From Actinomycetospora sp. NBRC 106378 (GTDB taxonomy: Bacteria; Actinomycetota; Actinomycetes; Mycobacteriales; Pseudonocardiaceae), in NCBI RefSeq assembly GCF_030269685.1, contig NZ_BSTT01000014.1, forward strand, positions 95,195 to 159,194: a stretch of 64,000 nucleotides of DNA. Direction: 5' to 3'. The translations under genes were made by a program, and so were the position numbers. Under the pieces are notes generated by a model, which searched no databases, was not told where the DNA came from, and saw only the letters and a list, made by a program, of their open reading frames with translations. Shown piece after piece: positions 44,380 to 52,787 of this stretch. How positions within the stretch are numbered: the first letter of the stretch is position 1; each line of letters starts with the position of its first letter.

Positions 44380-44558
44380 TGTTGTCTCAGATCGCGGAGG
44401 TGGTCGCGGTGGCGTGCTGCGTGGCGGCAGGGCTGCTCATCGCCTTCGTCCGGAAGCAGTGGTTCCGGATGTTCCCCGGGCGCGCGCCGCAGCAGGTCGA
44501 CTTCGCGCCACCTGCGCGACGGGCCGCCCCCACGCGCGAGGAGGTCGGGGCGGGATGA
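44361..44558 (+). CDS. Small single-span membrane protein (about 65 aa)
   Basis: It has one hydrophobic segment, IAEVVAVACCVAAGLLIAF, followed by a basic stretch RKQWFRMFPGRAPQQ. ATG 44361 is the formal start, but it lies inside the operator. TTG 44382 or GTG 44400 may be used instead. The stop overlaps the ATG of the following enzyme gene (ATGA), so the two are coupled. Function is unknown, and it might anchor or assist the downstream membrane enzyme. Confidence 0.55.
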   Translation: MSPTGTLLSQIAEVVAVACCVAAGLLIAFVRKQWFRMFPGRAPQQVDFAPPARRAAPTREEVGAG

Positions 44559-46495
44559 GCACCACGGAGACCAGGCCGGAGCCCGCGGCGGACCGGTTCG
44601 CCCGACGCGTCCGCGTCCCGCTGCCCGACGTCGCCGCCTTCGGACCGGTCACCGCCCGGCGGATGCGTCGCGCCGTGGCCGTGTACGCGGCGGTCTGGCT
44701 GCTCGGATCGCTGCCGGGCTGGCTGGGTGCCGGGGCGGGTCCGACGGCGTTCGGGCTGGGGCTCGTGATCCCGGGCGGCGGGTTCGCGTTCGCCGGCTCC
44801 GTGACGTTCACGGTGCTCACGCTCGCGGTCTTCCTGCTCGCGCTCGTCGTCTGGTGGTTCGCCGGACCGGTGGTGCTGCCGCCGCTGGTGTGGGTGGTGA
44901 GCGCGGGGCTGGCGGTCCTCGCGGTCGACCCCACGGACGTTGTCGGGGGCGCCCGCGTGGGCGTGCCCGCCATCGCCGCGGGGCTCCTCCTCCTGGCGTA
45001 CGTGGTGCACCGCGTCCGGCACGTCGCGCACCGGCGCACCCGCACGCGGGTCAACGCCGAGCTGGCCGACGTCGACTTCGTCATCAGCGGACCGCCGCGG
45101 CTCGCGAGCGACCTGCCCGTCGCGGAGAGCACCCCGGACGACCTCGCGCACCTGCGCTACGCCCTCGACATGGCGCTCCAACCCATCGACCGCTTCGACG
45201 GGTTCACAATCCTCGACCAGTACCGCGAGGCGGCGATCCGCTACCAGCTCACGGCGCTGTGCAACGGGGTCGCGATGTCGCAGTTCACCCGCACCCCCGC
45301 CTTCTCCGGCTACGTCGCGGAGGCCCAGCGGAACGCGATCGAGAAGGTCCTGCAGCGCAAGGTGTGGGGCTACTGGGCCGCCGAGAATCTCTGGGGCAAC
45401 CTCTCGACCAACCGCGACCCGCTCGACACCGACGAGAACATCATGCTCTCGGGCTGGCACGGCACCATGGTCGGCGCGTACTCGGTGCTCAACGACGACC
45501 GCTACTCCCGGCCGGGGGCGCTGACCTACCGCTGGTCGGACGACGAGGCCTACGCGCACGACTTCCACGCCCTCGCCGGTCAGATCCACCGCAGCATGAC
45601 CGACTCGGACTACGCGCTGATCCCGTGCGAGCCGAACTGGATCTACACGGTCTGCAACACGTTCGGGATCAACACGCTGCTCGCGCACGACGCGGTGCAC
45701 GGCACCCGGTACTTCGCCGACGTCCGCGACCGCCTGCATCACTCCTACGAGCACGAGTTCCTGCGCCCCGACGGCCGGATCGTGGGCGTGCGGGCCCGTC
45801 ACCTCGGGCTGTCGTGGAACTTCTGGGCGGGCGCCGCGGTGCAGCTCAACACCGCGTTCTGGTTGCACGCGGGCTTCCCCGACCTCGCCCAGCGCACGTG
45901 GTGGCTGCTGCGCGAGCGGGAGCTGACGACCGACGGCGGCCACCCCGCGCTGCCGGCGCGTCTGGTCTCCCGGCTCGACCCCGGCAACTACACCCTCGGC
46001 CGCGACACGCTCGGGCTCATCGGCATCACGATGGCCGGGCGCGAGGTCGGCGACGAGGACGCGGCCGTGGCGGCTGCGGCAGCGCTCGCGGAGCGCGAGC
46101 CCGTCGAGGAGCGCCACGGCGCGCGGCGCTACGCGGACTCCTCGCCGCTGGTCAACTTCTACGGGATCCTCGGCCGCTTCGGCCGGCGCTCGGGGCTGCG
46201 GGACCTTTTCGGCCACGGCGCCGTCCCCACCACCTGGCGGCAAGGCCCGCGCCTCGCGGAGGCCGCCTACCCCGACGTGCTCGTCGCCCGCGCCGTCACC
46301 GACGGACACGCCCTCGACCTCGTGCTGCGGCCCGGCGACGGACCGGTGCGCACGGTGCTCGGCGTCGACCGCCTCGTCCCCGGCCGCACCTACACGAGCC
46401 TCGGGACGGCCACCGACACCGTCACAGCCGACGAGCACGGCCACGCGCTGCTCGAGGTCGACCTCGGCGATCGCCACGAGGTGCGGCTGCACTGA
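44555..46495 (+). CDS. Membrane-anchored linalool dehydratase/isomerase-like protein
   Basis: A 646-residue protein. Residues 1-160 contain about four hydrophobic helices. Residues 190-500 resemble the (alpha,alpha)6 barrel of linalool dehydratase/isomerase: GYWAAENLWGNLSTNRDPLD (273-291), NIMLSGWHGTM with H302, and IPCEPNWIYTVCNTFG with Cys358 and Cys367. The nine-residue cysteine spacing matches Cys171/Cys180 of the Castellaniella enzyme. That enzyme interconverts geraniol, linalool and myrcene. Known enzymes of this group lack such an N-terminal membrane region as far as I know. Activity on a terpenoid alcohol is inferred. Control is probably by the adjacent TetR. Confidence 0.78.
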   Translation: MSTTETRPEPAADRFARRVRVPLPDVAAFGPVTARRMRRAVAVYAAVWLLGSLPGWLGAGAGPTAFGLGLVIPGGGFAFAGSVTFTVLTLAVFLLALVVWWFAGPVVLPPLVWVVSAGLAVLAVDPTDVVGGARVGVPAIAAGLLLLAYVVHRVRHVAHRRTRTRVNAELADVDFVISGPPRLASDLPVAESTPDDLAHLRYALDMALQPIDRFDGFTILDQYREAAIRYQLTALCNGVAMSQFTRTPAFSGYVAEAQRNAIEKVLQRKVWGYWAAENLWGNLSTNRDPLDTDENIMLSGWHGTMVGAYSVLNDDRYSRPGALTYRWSDDEAYAHDFHALAGQIHRSMTDSDYALIPCEPNWIYTVCNTFGINTLLAHDAVHGTRYFADVRDRLHHSYEHEFLRPDGRIVGVRARHLGLSWNFWAGAAVQLNTAFWLHAGFPDLAQRTWWLLRERELTTDGGHPALPARLVSRLDPGNYTLGRDTLGLIGITMAGREVGDEDAAVAAAAALAEREPVEERHGARRYADSSPLVNFYGILGRFGRRSGLRDLFGHGAVPTTWRQGPRLAEAAYPDVLVARAVTDGHALDLVLRPGDGPVRTVLGVDRLVPGRTYTSLGTATDTVTADEHGHALLEVDLGDRHEVRLH

Positions 46496-46576
46496 CCCTG
46501 TCGTGCTCTCCCCCCACCTTGTCGCGGTGATTCACAGCGACAGGGTGGGCGGGGGACGGCGGCGCCCCGCGACAGG
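46496..46576. repeat. Nested palindromic repeat (family D)
   Basis: The outer CCCTGTCG (46496-46503) pairs with CGCGACAGG (46568-46576). The inner CACCTTGTCGC/GCGACAGGGTG encloses GGTGATTCACA. It matches the unit at 36559-36655. It starts immediately after the previous stop codon and can act as a terminator. Confidence 0.75.
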
Positions 46577-46652
46577 ATCGGCCGCGTCCGCCTGGTGGGC
46601 CGGGTCACACGCGCTATAGCGTGGAGATCCGTCCACCCCAGGAGGAACCGCC

Positions 46653-47090
46653 GTGCCGCGTCCGTACGCCAGTGGAGTCATCGCCGCCCCGGCCGAGCAG
46701 GTCTGGGCCCAGTTGCGGGCCTTCAACGACCTGCCCTCGTGGCACCCGGCCCTGAGCCACAGCGAGCTCGTCGAGGGCGTCGACGGGCAGGTCGGGGCGG
46801 TGCGCCGACTGACCATGGCGGCGGGTGGAGACCCCTTCGACGAGAAGCTCATCACCCTCGACGACACCGTCCGGACCTTCACCTACACGTTCACCGGCGC
46901 GAACCCGTTCGGGGTCCGCCGCTACCTCTCCACGGTGCGCGTCAGCCCGATCACCGACACCGGCGAGACCTTCGTCGAGTGGTGGGCCGAGTACGACGCC
47001 GACGCGTCCCAGGAGGAGGAGCTGAACACGACCTTCGCCGACGGCGTCTTCGGCACCGGCATCAAGGAGCTGCGCGAGAAGCTGGCCTGA
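46653..47090 (+). CDS. SRPBCC-family (Bet v1/START-like) protein
   Basis: A 145-residue protein: ASGVIAAPAEQVWAQLRAFNDLPSWHPAL, then EVEWWAEY-type strands (ETFVEWWAEYDAD) and a C-terminal helix. This is the usual layout of SRPBCC ligand-binding proteins. CAGGAGGAACCGCC precedes GTG 46653, and a TATAGC -10-like box is at about 46614. The ligand is unknown. Confidence 0.82.
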   Translation: MPRPYASGVIAAPAEQVWAQLRAFNDLPSWHPALSHSELVEGVDGQVGAVRRLTMAAGGDPFDEKLITLDDTVRTFTYTFTGANPFGVRRYLSTVRVSPITDTGETFVEWWAEYDADASQEEELNTTFADGVFGTGIKELREKLA

Positions 47091-47110
47091 CGGCCACGCT
47101 CCCTTCCGAA

Positions 47111-47183
47111 CCGCACGATCCGGCGGTGCGGAGCGAAGTGGTCGCTGAGCGAGCACGTCGCTCCGCCGGACAGGATCGTGCGG
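47111..47183. terminator. Long interrupted palindrome between convergent genes
   Basis: CCGCACGATCC (47111-47121) pairs with GGATCGTGCGG (47173-47183). Inside, GCGGAGCGA pairs with TCGCTCCGC. It lies between the SRPBCC gene and the ferredoxin gene, which converge, and probably terminates both. Confidence 0.7.
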
Positions 47184-47198
47184 CTTGACGACGGCGGG

Positions 47199-47543
47199 TC
47201 ACACGAGCGGCGGCCCGGGCGGGTCGCCCGGCTCGTGGATCAGCGGCGGACCGATGGCGATCCGTGCGCCCGGCGTCCGGCCCTGCCCCCAGCCGAGAGC
47301 GGCGCGGTAGCTGCCCAGTGCCACGTCGTCCTCGGCCGGCGGCGCGGCCAGCGGCGTGCGCTCGGCCGCGACCCACAACGCGTCCACCGGGCACCAGGCC
47401 TCGCAGAGGAAGCAGGTCTGGCAGTCGCCCTGCCGTGCGATGACGGGGACGGTGCCGGGCACGCGGTCGAAGACGTCGGTGGGGCAGACGTCGACGCAGC
47501 GGTCGCAGCCGATGCAGCGGTCGGTGGAGAGCAGTTCGATCAC
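47199..47543 (-). CDS. Two-cluster [4Fe-4S] ferredoxin-like subunit
   Basis: A 114-residue protein with two complete motifs, CIGCDRCVDVCP (about residue 10) and CQTCFLCEAWCP (about residue 42), enough for two [4Fe-4S] clusters. A 55-residue Pro/Gly-rich tail follows. GTG 47543 overlaps the flavoprotein stop by four bases. It is almost certainly the electron-transfer partner of that flavoprotein, as in adenylylsulfate-reductase-like pairs. Confidence 0.92.
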   Translation of the reverse strand: MIELLSTDRCIGCDRCVDVCPTDVFDRVPGTVPVIARQGDCQTCFLCEAWCPVDALWVAAERTPLAAPPAEDDVALGSYRAALGWGQGRTPGARIAIGPPLIHEPGDPPGPPLV

Positions 47544-49054
47544 GCGGCCACCCAGACCTCGTCGAGCCCGCCGACCGCGATGCGGCGCTGCCAGGCCGGG
47601 TCGCTGCCCGGACGGTCCTCGCGCTTGTGCATCCCGCGGGACTCCTCGCGGGCGAGCGCCGCCGTGTACATCCACCGCGCGACCGCCGTCATCGCAGCGG
47701 CCTCGCGAGCTCGCCACGACCCGCCGTCGAGACCCTCGCGCACCGTGTCCCACACCCCGTCGAGCCGTTCCAGCGCGGGGCCGAGCCGGTCGCCGTGGCG
47801 GATCAGGTTGATGTCATAGGGCAGGACTTCGGCCTGGACCGCCGAGACCACGTCCCGGACGGGAGTCGGCCCGGACGGGACGGGACCTGCACCGGTCGTC
47901 GGGTAGGGCCTCCCTCCGGCGAGCGCGTGCGCGGCCGCGGCGCGCCCGGCCCAGCTGCCCGAGGACAGCGCCCAGGCGGCGTTGTGGCTGCCGCCGCCGG
48001 TGAAGCCGCCGCAGATGTTCTCGCGACTCGCCGCGTCGCCCGCGGCGTAGAGGCCGGGGACGCCGGTGGCGCAGTCCGGCGCCGCGAGCGCGATGCCGCC
48101 GGTGCCGCGCACCGTGCCCTCGGCGATCAGGGTGATCTCGAAGAGGTCGCGGAACGGGTCGATGCCGGCGCGGTCGAAGGGCAGGAAGAAGTTCGGCTGC
48201 CCGCGGCGCATGGCGGTCTGCTCGGTCGGTCCGGCGTGGTCGAGGCGGCAGAGCACCGGCTCGTCGAGCAGCGTCCGGGCGATGACCGACCGGCCGCGGG
48301 TGCTGCCCGCGCCCTCCAGGATCGTGCCGTCGGCGCGGTAGAAGCTCGCGTAGCTGTAGTAGGCGGTCTTGGTGACGGAGCTGTGCGCCGGGGCGATCGC
48401 GTAGGCGTTGGAGAACTCCATGCCCGAGAGGTGCGCGCCGACCTCGGCCGCCGCCAGCGCGCCGTCGCCGGTGTCGACGTCGCAGCCCAGCGCCCCGCTG
48501 CCGAACGCGCAGCCGCCGGTCGCGAGGACCACCGCGCCGGCCCGCACGCGGTAGTCCACCCCAACCTGGCGGCGGGTGCCCGCAGCACCCGCGACGACGC
48601 CGTCGACCGTCGTCAGCAGCCTTGTGAGGGGGGAGTGGTCGAGGATGCGCACGCCCGCGCGGCGGACGAGCGTCCGCATCCGGCGCATGTACTCCGGGCC
48701 CTGGACCCCGCGGCGGATCTCGCGGCCCTCGTCGTCGCGGGGGAAGGGGTAGCGGCCGCGGTCGGCCAGCTCGTTGACGCCCGCGTAGGTCTCGTCGAGC
48801 ACGCGGGCCATCCAGCCGCGGTCCGAGAGGTAGCCGCCCAGACCCTCGCGGGCGGCCATCGCCGTCTCGCGGGCGTCCGCGTCGGGCTCGACGTACCAGA
48901 CGCTGGTGCCGGACGCGGCCGTCGCGCCGCTCGCCCCGCACCAGCCCTTGTCGACCAGCACCACGTCGGCGCCGGCGTCCGCGGCGCGGAGCGCGGCCCA
49001 CGTGCCGGCGGGGCCACCGCCGGCGACCAGCACGTCGGTCTCGAGCTCGAGCAC
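47540..49054 (-). CDS. Fumarate reductase/AprA-like flavoprotein
   Basis: A 504-residue FAD enzyme of the succinate dehydrogenase/fumarate reductase flavoprotein family. The dinucleotide motif is TDVLVAGGGPAGTWAALRAADAG, followed by VVLATGGCAFGSGALGCDVDTGDG. It also has FEITLIAEGTVRGTGGIALAAPDCATGVPGLYAAGDAASRENICGG and SHNAAWALSSG. GTG 49054 is preferred because GAGGAG lies six bases before it. The ATG two codons earlier abuts that site. With its ferredoxin and its place among sulfur genes, a role in sulfur redox chemistry is likely but not shown. Confidence 0.85.
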   Translation of the reverse strand: MLELETDVLVAGGGPAGTWAALRAADAGADVVLVDKGWCGASGATAASGTSVWYVEPDADARETAMAAREGLGGYLSDRGWMARVLDETYAGVNELADRGRYPFPRDDEGREIRRGVQGPEYMRRMRTLVRRAGVRILDHSPLTRLLTTVDGVVAGAAGTRRQVGVDYRVRAGAVVLATGGCAFGSGALGCDVDTGDGALAAAEVGAHLSGMEFSNAYAIAPAHSSVTKTAYYSYASFYRADGTILEGAGSTRGRSVIARTLLDEPVLCRLDHAGPTEQTAMRRGQPNFFLPFDRAGIDPFRDLFEITLIAEGTVRGTGGIALAAPDCATGVPGLYAAGDAASRENICGGFTGGGSHNAAWALSSGSWAGRAAAAHALAGGRPYPTTGAGPVPSGPTPVRDVVSAVQAEVLPYDINLIRHGDRLGPALERLDGVWDTVREGLDGGSWRAREAAAMTAVARWMYTAALAREESRGMHKREDRPGSDPAWQRRIAVGGLDEVWVAA

Positions 49055-49122
49055 GGGCATCTCCTCACGACGGTCGCTCCGGACGCTACGGGAGGCCGGG
49101 AGCACGCTCCCCCCGACGCAGG

Positions 49123-49164
49123 AACGGGCCGTCCGTCACGATCGACCGTGACGAACGGCCCGTT
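49123..49164 (-). terminator. Stem-loop after the OsmC gene
   Basis: AACGGGCCGTCCGTCACG pairs with CGTGACGAACGGCCCGTT around a six-base loop, one mismatch. It starts 16 bases beyond the OsmC stop on the minus strand. Confidence 0.75.
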
Positions 49165-49179
49165 CGTGGGGTACGGGGG

Positions 49180-49662
49180 TCAGACCGTGGCGGTCGCGGC
49201 GACGCGGGTCCACTGGTTGTCGAACTCGAGCCCGCTGCGCGTGAACATCTGCGTCACGGGGCAGCGGCGGGCGACCTCCGAGACGAACTTCTCGAACTGC
49301 TCCTCGGTGGCGTCGGTCTCGACCGTCGCCCGCACCTCGACCCGGTCGAAGTTGGCGTTGCCCTCGGCGCCGCCCACGAAGACCGCGGTGTCGAGGTCAC
49401 CGACGATGTCGAAGGTCCACTTGGTGACCGTGATGCCGAGGTCCTTGGCGACGATGCTGCCGGTCACCTGGTTGCAGGAGGTCAGGGCGCCGAGCAGGTA
49501 GAACAGCGGGCTCGGGGCCGAGTCCTTGCCGCCGAAGGCCGGGTAGGCGTCGGTGTGGAAGACGTGGCCGCCCTCGCCGCCGGCGGTGAGGGTCTGGTAG
49601 ACGCCGGTGCCCTCCGCGTGGACGGGGAACGGGACGACGGTCTCCTTGGGCTTGATGGCCAT
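49180..49662 (-). CDS. OsmC-family protein
   Basis: A 160-residue protein. The redox-active cysteines of the family are in ALTSCNQVTG (about residue 70) and ARRCPVTQMFTRSG (about residue 132). Family members reduce organic hydroperoxides or act on thiol compounds. AGGAGAG precedes ATG 49662. Upstream lies leader peptide 4, so its synthesis is probably tied to cysteine supply. The connection suggests a thiol- or sulfane-related role. Confidence 0.9.
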   Translation of the reverse strand: MAIKPKETVVPFPVHAEGTGVYQTLTAGGEGGHVFHTDAYPAFGGKDSAPSPLFYLLGALTSCNQVTGSIVAKDLGITVTKWTFDIVGDLDTAVFVGGAEGNANFDRVEVRATVETDATEEQFEKFVSEVARRCPVTQMFTRSGLEFDNQWTRVAATATV

Positions 49663-49786
49663 GCTCGATCTCTCCTGGTGCTCAGGCGTGGGACCGGTGC
49701 GCGGAGGTGCGCGACCGGGACGTGCGGGGGCGCTCGTCGTCCGCGCAGCGCAGGGCGACCAGTTCGGCGCGGGTGAGCGGGATCGC

Positions 49787-49873
49787 TCAGACGAGCGGGC
49801 GGGCGGGGCGACAGCCCATCGCCGGCACGCGGCACAGATCGACGTGCAGACGACGCACGAGGTTCCGGCCCAT
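49787..49873 (-). CDS. Leader peptide 4 (HVD-Cys family, 28 aa), before osmC
   Basis: ATG 49873 encodes MGRNLVRRLHVDLCRV then PAMGCRPARPLV. It has RR-HVDLCR and two Cys codons. It ends 124 bases before the OsmC start. The promoter elements TTGGCG-N17-TTCAAT end six bases before the ATG, so translation is probably leaderless. Confidence 0.82.
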   Translation of the reverse strand: MGRNLVRRLHVDLCRVPAMGCRPARPLV

Positions 49874-49879
49874 AGGATC

Positions 49880-49908
49880 ATTGAACCCCGTACGGCCGTG
49901 GACGCCAA
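49880..49908 (-). promoter_or_regulatory. Promoter of leader ORF 4
   Basis: TTGGCG (49908-49903), 17 bases, TTCAAT (49885-49880), then GATCCT and the ATG. The geometry is identical to leaders 1 and 5. Confidence 0.55.
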
Positions 49909-49967
49909 CCCGGGAGGCTCGACGCCGAGCCCCTCCGAGCACGTCGCGGCCCGTGGAGAGGACCCGC

Positions 49968-50630
49968 ATGGACTCGATCGCCGACATGGGCGGCACGCAG
50001 GGCTGGGGGCCCGCCCAGGTCCCCACCGACGAGCCGCCCTTCCCCGAGCCGTGGGAGGGCCGCAGCTTCGCGCTGACGGTCCTCACCATGGGCCGCATCT
50101 CGGGGCGGAACCTCGACGCGTTCCGGCACGCCCTCGGCCGCCTCCACCCGGTCGACTACCTCGTCGACGGGTACTACGGCCGCTGGCTGAACGCCGCCGA
50201 GCTCATGCTCACCGACAGCACGATCCTGGCCCCCGGCGCCGTCGACGCCCGGGCCCGCCGCAACCGTGGGGAGGACGTCGAGGAGCCGGCGTTCCCCGAG
50301 CCGACCCGGCCCGACTACAGGGCTTCCGCTCCGGGCTCCCTGCGTGAGGTCGACCAGGACCCCGCGTTCGCGGTCGGCGACGTGGTGCGGACCAAGGACC
50401 TGCATCCCGAGGGCCCCACCAAGCTGCCGCGCTACCTCCGACGACGGACCGGCACCGTCGCGGCGGTCCGCCCCCCGCACGTCCTGCCCGACACCCACGC
50501 CGTGTTCGCAGGGGAGAACCCCCAGCACGTCTACACCGTCGCGTTCCCCTCCACCGAGCTGTGGGGCCCCGACGCCGAGCCGTTCACCCTGCACGCCGAG
50601 GTGTTCGAGAGCTACCTGGAGACGCGGTGA
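49968..50630 (+). CDS. nthB: Nitrile hydratase beta subunit
   Basis: A 220-residue protein starting [15 protein letters not shown], the signature beginning of NHase beta subunits. It has [33 protein letters not shown] and the C-terminal SH3-like barrel [29 protein letters not shown], ending in [13 protein letters not shown]. With the alpha subunit it hydrates nitriles to amides. Beta precedes alpha, the order usual in cobalt-type operons. The genes overlap by four bases. Confidence 0.95.
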   Translation: MDSIADMGGTQGWGPAQVPTDEPPFPEPWEGRSFALTVLTMGRISGRNLDAFRHALGRLHPVDYLVDGYYGRWLNAAELMLTDSTILAPGAVDARARRNRGEDVEEPAFPEPTRPDYRASAPGSLREVDQDPAFAVGDVVRTKDLHPEGPTKLPRYLRRRTGTVAAVRPPHVLPDTHAVFAGENPQHVYTVAFPSTELWGPDAEPFTLHAEVFESYLETR

Positions 50631-51220
50631 CCGACGCCCCTTCCGACCGCCTGTCCCCGGCCCTGCGCACCGAGGCGCTCGAACAGCTCCTCGTCGAGCG
50701 CGAGCTGGTCGACCCGACGGTGATGGACACGTTCATCAGCACCTACGAGCGCGACGTCGGCCCGCTCAACGGGGCCCGGGTGGTCGCACGGGCCTGGACC
50801 GACGCGGAGTACCGCGCCTGGTTGCTGCGCGACGGCACGGCGGCGATCAAGGACCTCGGGTACGGGGGACCGCAGGGCGAGCACATGGTGGTGCTCGAGC
50901 AGACCGAGGACGTCCACCACGTGGTGGTCTGCACCCTGTGCTCCTGCTACCCGTGGCCGGTGCTGGGGCTGCCCCCGAGCTGGTACAAGGACCCGGCCTA
51001 CCGGGCGGGGATGGTGCGCACCCCGCGCCGGACGCTGCGGGAGATGGGCCTGGAGGTCCCCGAGGGCCGGGAGATCCAGGTCTGGGACTCGAGCGCCGAG
51101 GTCCGCTACCTCGTCCTGCCCCGGCGGCCCGCCGGGACCGACGGGCTCGACGCCGAGGCGCTCGCGGCCCTCGTCACCCGCGACGCCATGGTCGGCGTCG
51201 CGGAGGTGGCCGCGCCGTGA
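50627..51220 (+). CDS. nthA: Nitrile hydratase alpha subunit, cobalt type
   Basis: A 197-residue protein carrying the metal-binding motif [11 protein letters not shown] with Cys102, Cys105 and Cys107. Thr after the first Cys (CTLCSC) marks cobalt enzymes, while iron enzymes have CSLCSC. Two of these cysteines become sulfenic and sulfinic acids in the family. GTG 50627 overlaps the beta stop and the stop overlaps the accessory gene, so translation of all three is coupled. Confidence 0.95.
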   Translation: MTDAPSDRLSPALRTEALEQLLVERELVDPTVMDTFISTYERDVGPLNGARVVARAWTDAEYRAWLLRDGTAAIKDLGYGGPQGEHMVVLEQTEDVHHVVVCTLCSCYPWPVLGLPPSWYKDPAYRAGMVRTPRRTLREMGLEVPEGREIQVWDSSAEVRYLVLPRRPAGTDGLDAEALAALVTRDAMVGVAEVAAP

Positions 51221-51642
51221 GCGCGTGCCCGGACCGCCCGGCCGGGCCCGCCCTCGATGTCGAGGGCCCGGGCGCTCCGCCCCGCTCGAACGGCGAACTG
51301 GTCTTCGCCGAGCCCTGGGAGAGCCGCGCCTTCGCGATGGCGGTGACCCTGGCCGACACGGGCCTGTTCACCTGGGACGAGTTCCGCGACGACCTCGTCG
51401 CCCGGATCGCCGCGTGGGAGGCCGACCATCCCGACGACGAGCCCTTCCGCTACTACCGCTGCTGGCTCGCGGCCCTCGAGGACCGCGTCGTGGCAACGGG
51501 GGCCCTGGACGCCGTGACCGTCGACGAGCGCTCGGCCGACCTCGCCGGGCGGCCCGCGGGGCACGACCACGGGGATCACGGCCACGGACACGGGGGCCAC
51601 GGTCACGGTCACAGCAACGGGAGCACGCCCTCCCCGAACTGA
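51217..51642 (+). CDS. Nitrile hydratase accessory/activator protein with His-rich tail
   Basis: A 141-residue protein resembling the N-terminal half of the beta subunit: [38 protein letters not shown]. Such proteins (NhlE/P14K type) deliver cobalt to the alpha subunit. After residue 115 comes a tail [19 protein letters not shown] with nine histidines, a probable metal store. It overlaps the convergent SsuD-like gene by 34 bases. The GTG start overlaps the alpha stop. Confidence 0.88.
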   Translation: MSACPDRPAGPALDVEGPGAPPRSNGELVFAEPWESRAFAMAVTLADTGLFTWDEFRDDLVARIAAWEADHPDDEPFRYYRCWLAALEDRVVATGALDAVTVDERSADLAGRPAGHDHGDHGHGHGGHGHGHSNGSTPSPN

Positions 51643-52679
51643 TAGGCCTCCTCGAGGTGCGGATAGCCGGACATCACGAACTCGTCGATGCCGAGGGCGT
51701 GGTACTCCGCGATCCGCTCGGCGACCTGCTCGTGGCTCCCGACGAGTGCCGTGCCCGCGCCACCGCGGACCAGGCCGATCCCGGCCCACAGGTTGGGGCT
51801 GATCTCGAGTGAGTCGGTGGACCCGCCGTGCAGGGCGAGCATCCGTTGCTGGCCGACCGACTGGCTGGTCCGCAGCGCGGCCTGCGCCCGCTCGATGGCG
51901 GCCGGGTCGAGGGAGTCGAGCATCCGGCGGGCCTCGCCCCACGCCTGCTCGGCGGTGTCCCGGGTGATGACGTGCAGCCGGATCCCGAACCGGACGGGGC
52001 GCTCGAGCTCGTCGGCGAGCTTGCGGACCCGGCCGATCTTCTCCGCGACCCCGGCGGGCGGCTCGCCCCAGGTCAGGTACACGTCCGCGTGGCGGGCGGC
52101 GACGGGCAGCGCCGCGTCGGAGGACCCGCCGAAGTAGATCGGCGGCGTCGGTGAGGGCGGCGCGTAGGTGGACGCGCCGACGACGCGGTACTGCTCGCCG
52201 GCGAAGTCGAAGGGCTCCGCGCCCCACGCGCCCCGCAGCACCGTCAGGAACTCGTCGGTGCGGGCGTACCGCGCGTCGTGGTCGGCCCAGTCGCCGAAGC
52301 GCTGCTGCTCGACCGCGTCACCGCCGGTGACGATGTTGAGCATGAGCCGGCCGTCGGAGATGCGCTGGTAGGTCGACGCCTGCTGGGCGGCGAGGGTGGG
52401 GGAGATGACCCCGGGCCGGAACGCGACGAGGTAGCGCAGCCGGCGGGTCTCGCGGAGCAGCGCCGCCGTCGTGATCCAGGCGTCCTCGCAGAACGAGCCG
52501 GTGGGCGTGAGGACCCCGACGTAGCCGAGGTGCTCGGCGGCCCGCGCGACCTGGGCGAGGTAGTCGATGTCGGCACCGCGGGAGGCGTCGCCGATGTCGC
52601 CGCGGTCGGCGTGACGGCGCGCGACGATGCCGCGGGCGTCACCGGAGGTCGGCAGGAACCAGTGCGGGACGATGCTCAT
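51609..52679 (-). CDS. ssuD: Alkanesulfonate monooxygenase-like LLM flavoenzyme
   Basis: A 356-residue luciferase-family protein close to SsuD: SIVPHWFLPTSGDARGIV at the start, DYLAQVARAAEHLGYVGVLTPTG, ISPTLAAQQASTYQRISDGRLMLNIVTGGD and PPIYFGGSSDAALPVAARHADVYLTWGEP. It uses FMNH2 and oxygen to release sulfite from alkanesulfonates. Leader peptide 5 and a hairpin of repeat family A lie between its promoter and the start. GGAG is eight bases before ATG 52679. It would act on substrates imported by the transporter at 40-43 kb. Confidence 0.92.
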   Translation of the reverse strand: MSIVPHWFLPTSGDARGIVARRHADRGDIGDASRGADIDYLAQVARAAEHLGYVGVLTPTGSFCEDAWITTAALLRETRRLRYLVAFRPGVISPTLAAQQASTYQRISDGRLMLNIVTGGDAVEQQRFGDWADHDARYARTDEFLTVLRGAWGAEPFDFAGEQYRVVGASTYAPPSPTPPIYFGGSSDAALPVAARHADVYLTWGEPPAGVAEKIGRVRKLADELERPVRFGIRLHVITRDTAEQAWGEARRMLDSLDPAAIERAQAALRTSQSVGQQRMLALHGGSTDSLEISPNLWAGIGLVRGGAGTALVGSHEQVAERIAEYHALGIDEFVMSGYPHLEEAYQFGEGVLPLL

Positions 52680-52694
52680 GGTGTGCGCTCCGCG

Positions 52695-52740
52695 CAGGTG
52701 AGCAGAAAGGGTCGTCACAGCGACCGTCAGTGCTCACATG
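52695..52740 (-). repeat. Family A palindrome between leader 5 and ssuD
   Basis: On the plus strand, CAGGTGAGCA (52695-52704) pairs with TGCTCACATG (52731-52740), one mismatch, enclosing GGTCGT/GCGACC. Its flank TGCTCACCTGCGCGGAGCGC is shared with the copy at 57175-57220. Here it falls exactly where an attenuator hairpin would be expected. Confidence 0.75.
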
Positions 52741-52787
52741 GGCGGAGCCCACCTCCCCTCGGGAACGGCGGGACGGGGCGACGGTGT

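Larger units (their letters stand above)
49663..49967. other. Intergenic region between OsmC and nitrile hydratase genes
   Basis: About 305 bases. It holds leader ORF 4 and its promoter on the minus strand, and must contain the plus-strand promoter of the nitrile hydratase operon, which I cannot place. No other gene is seen. Confidence 0.6.
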
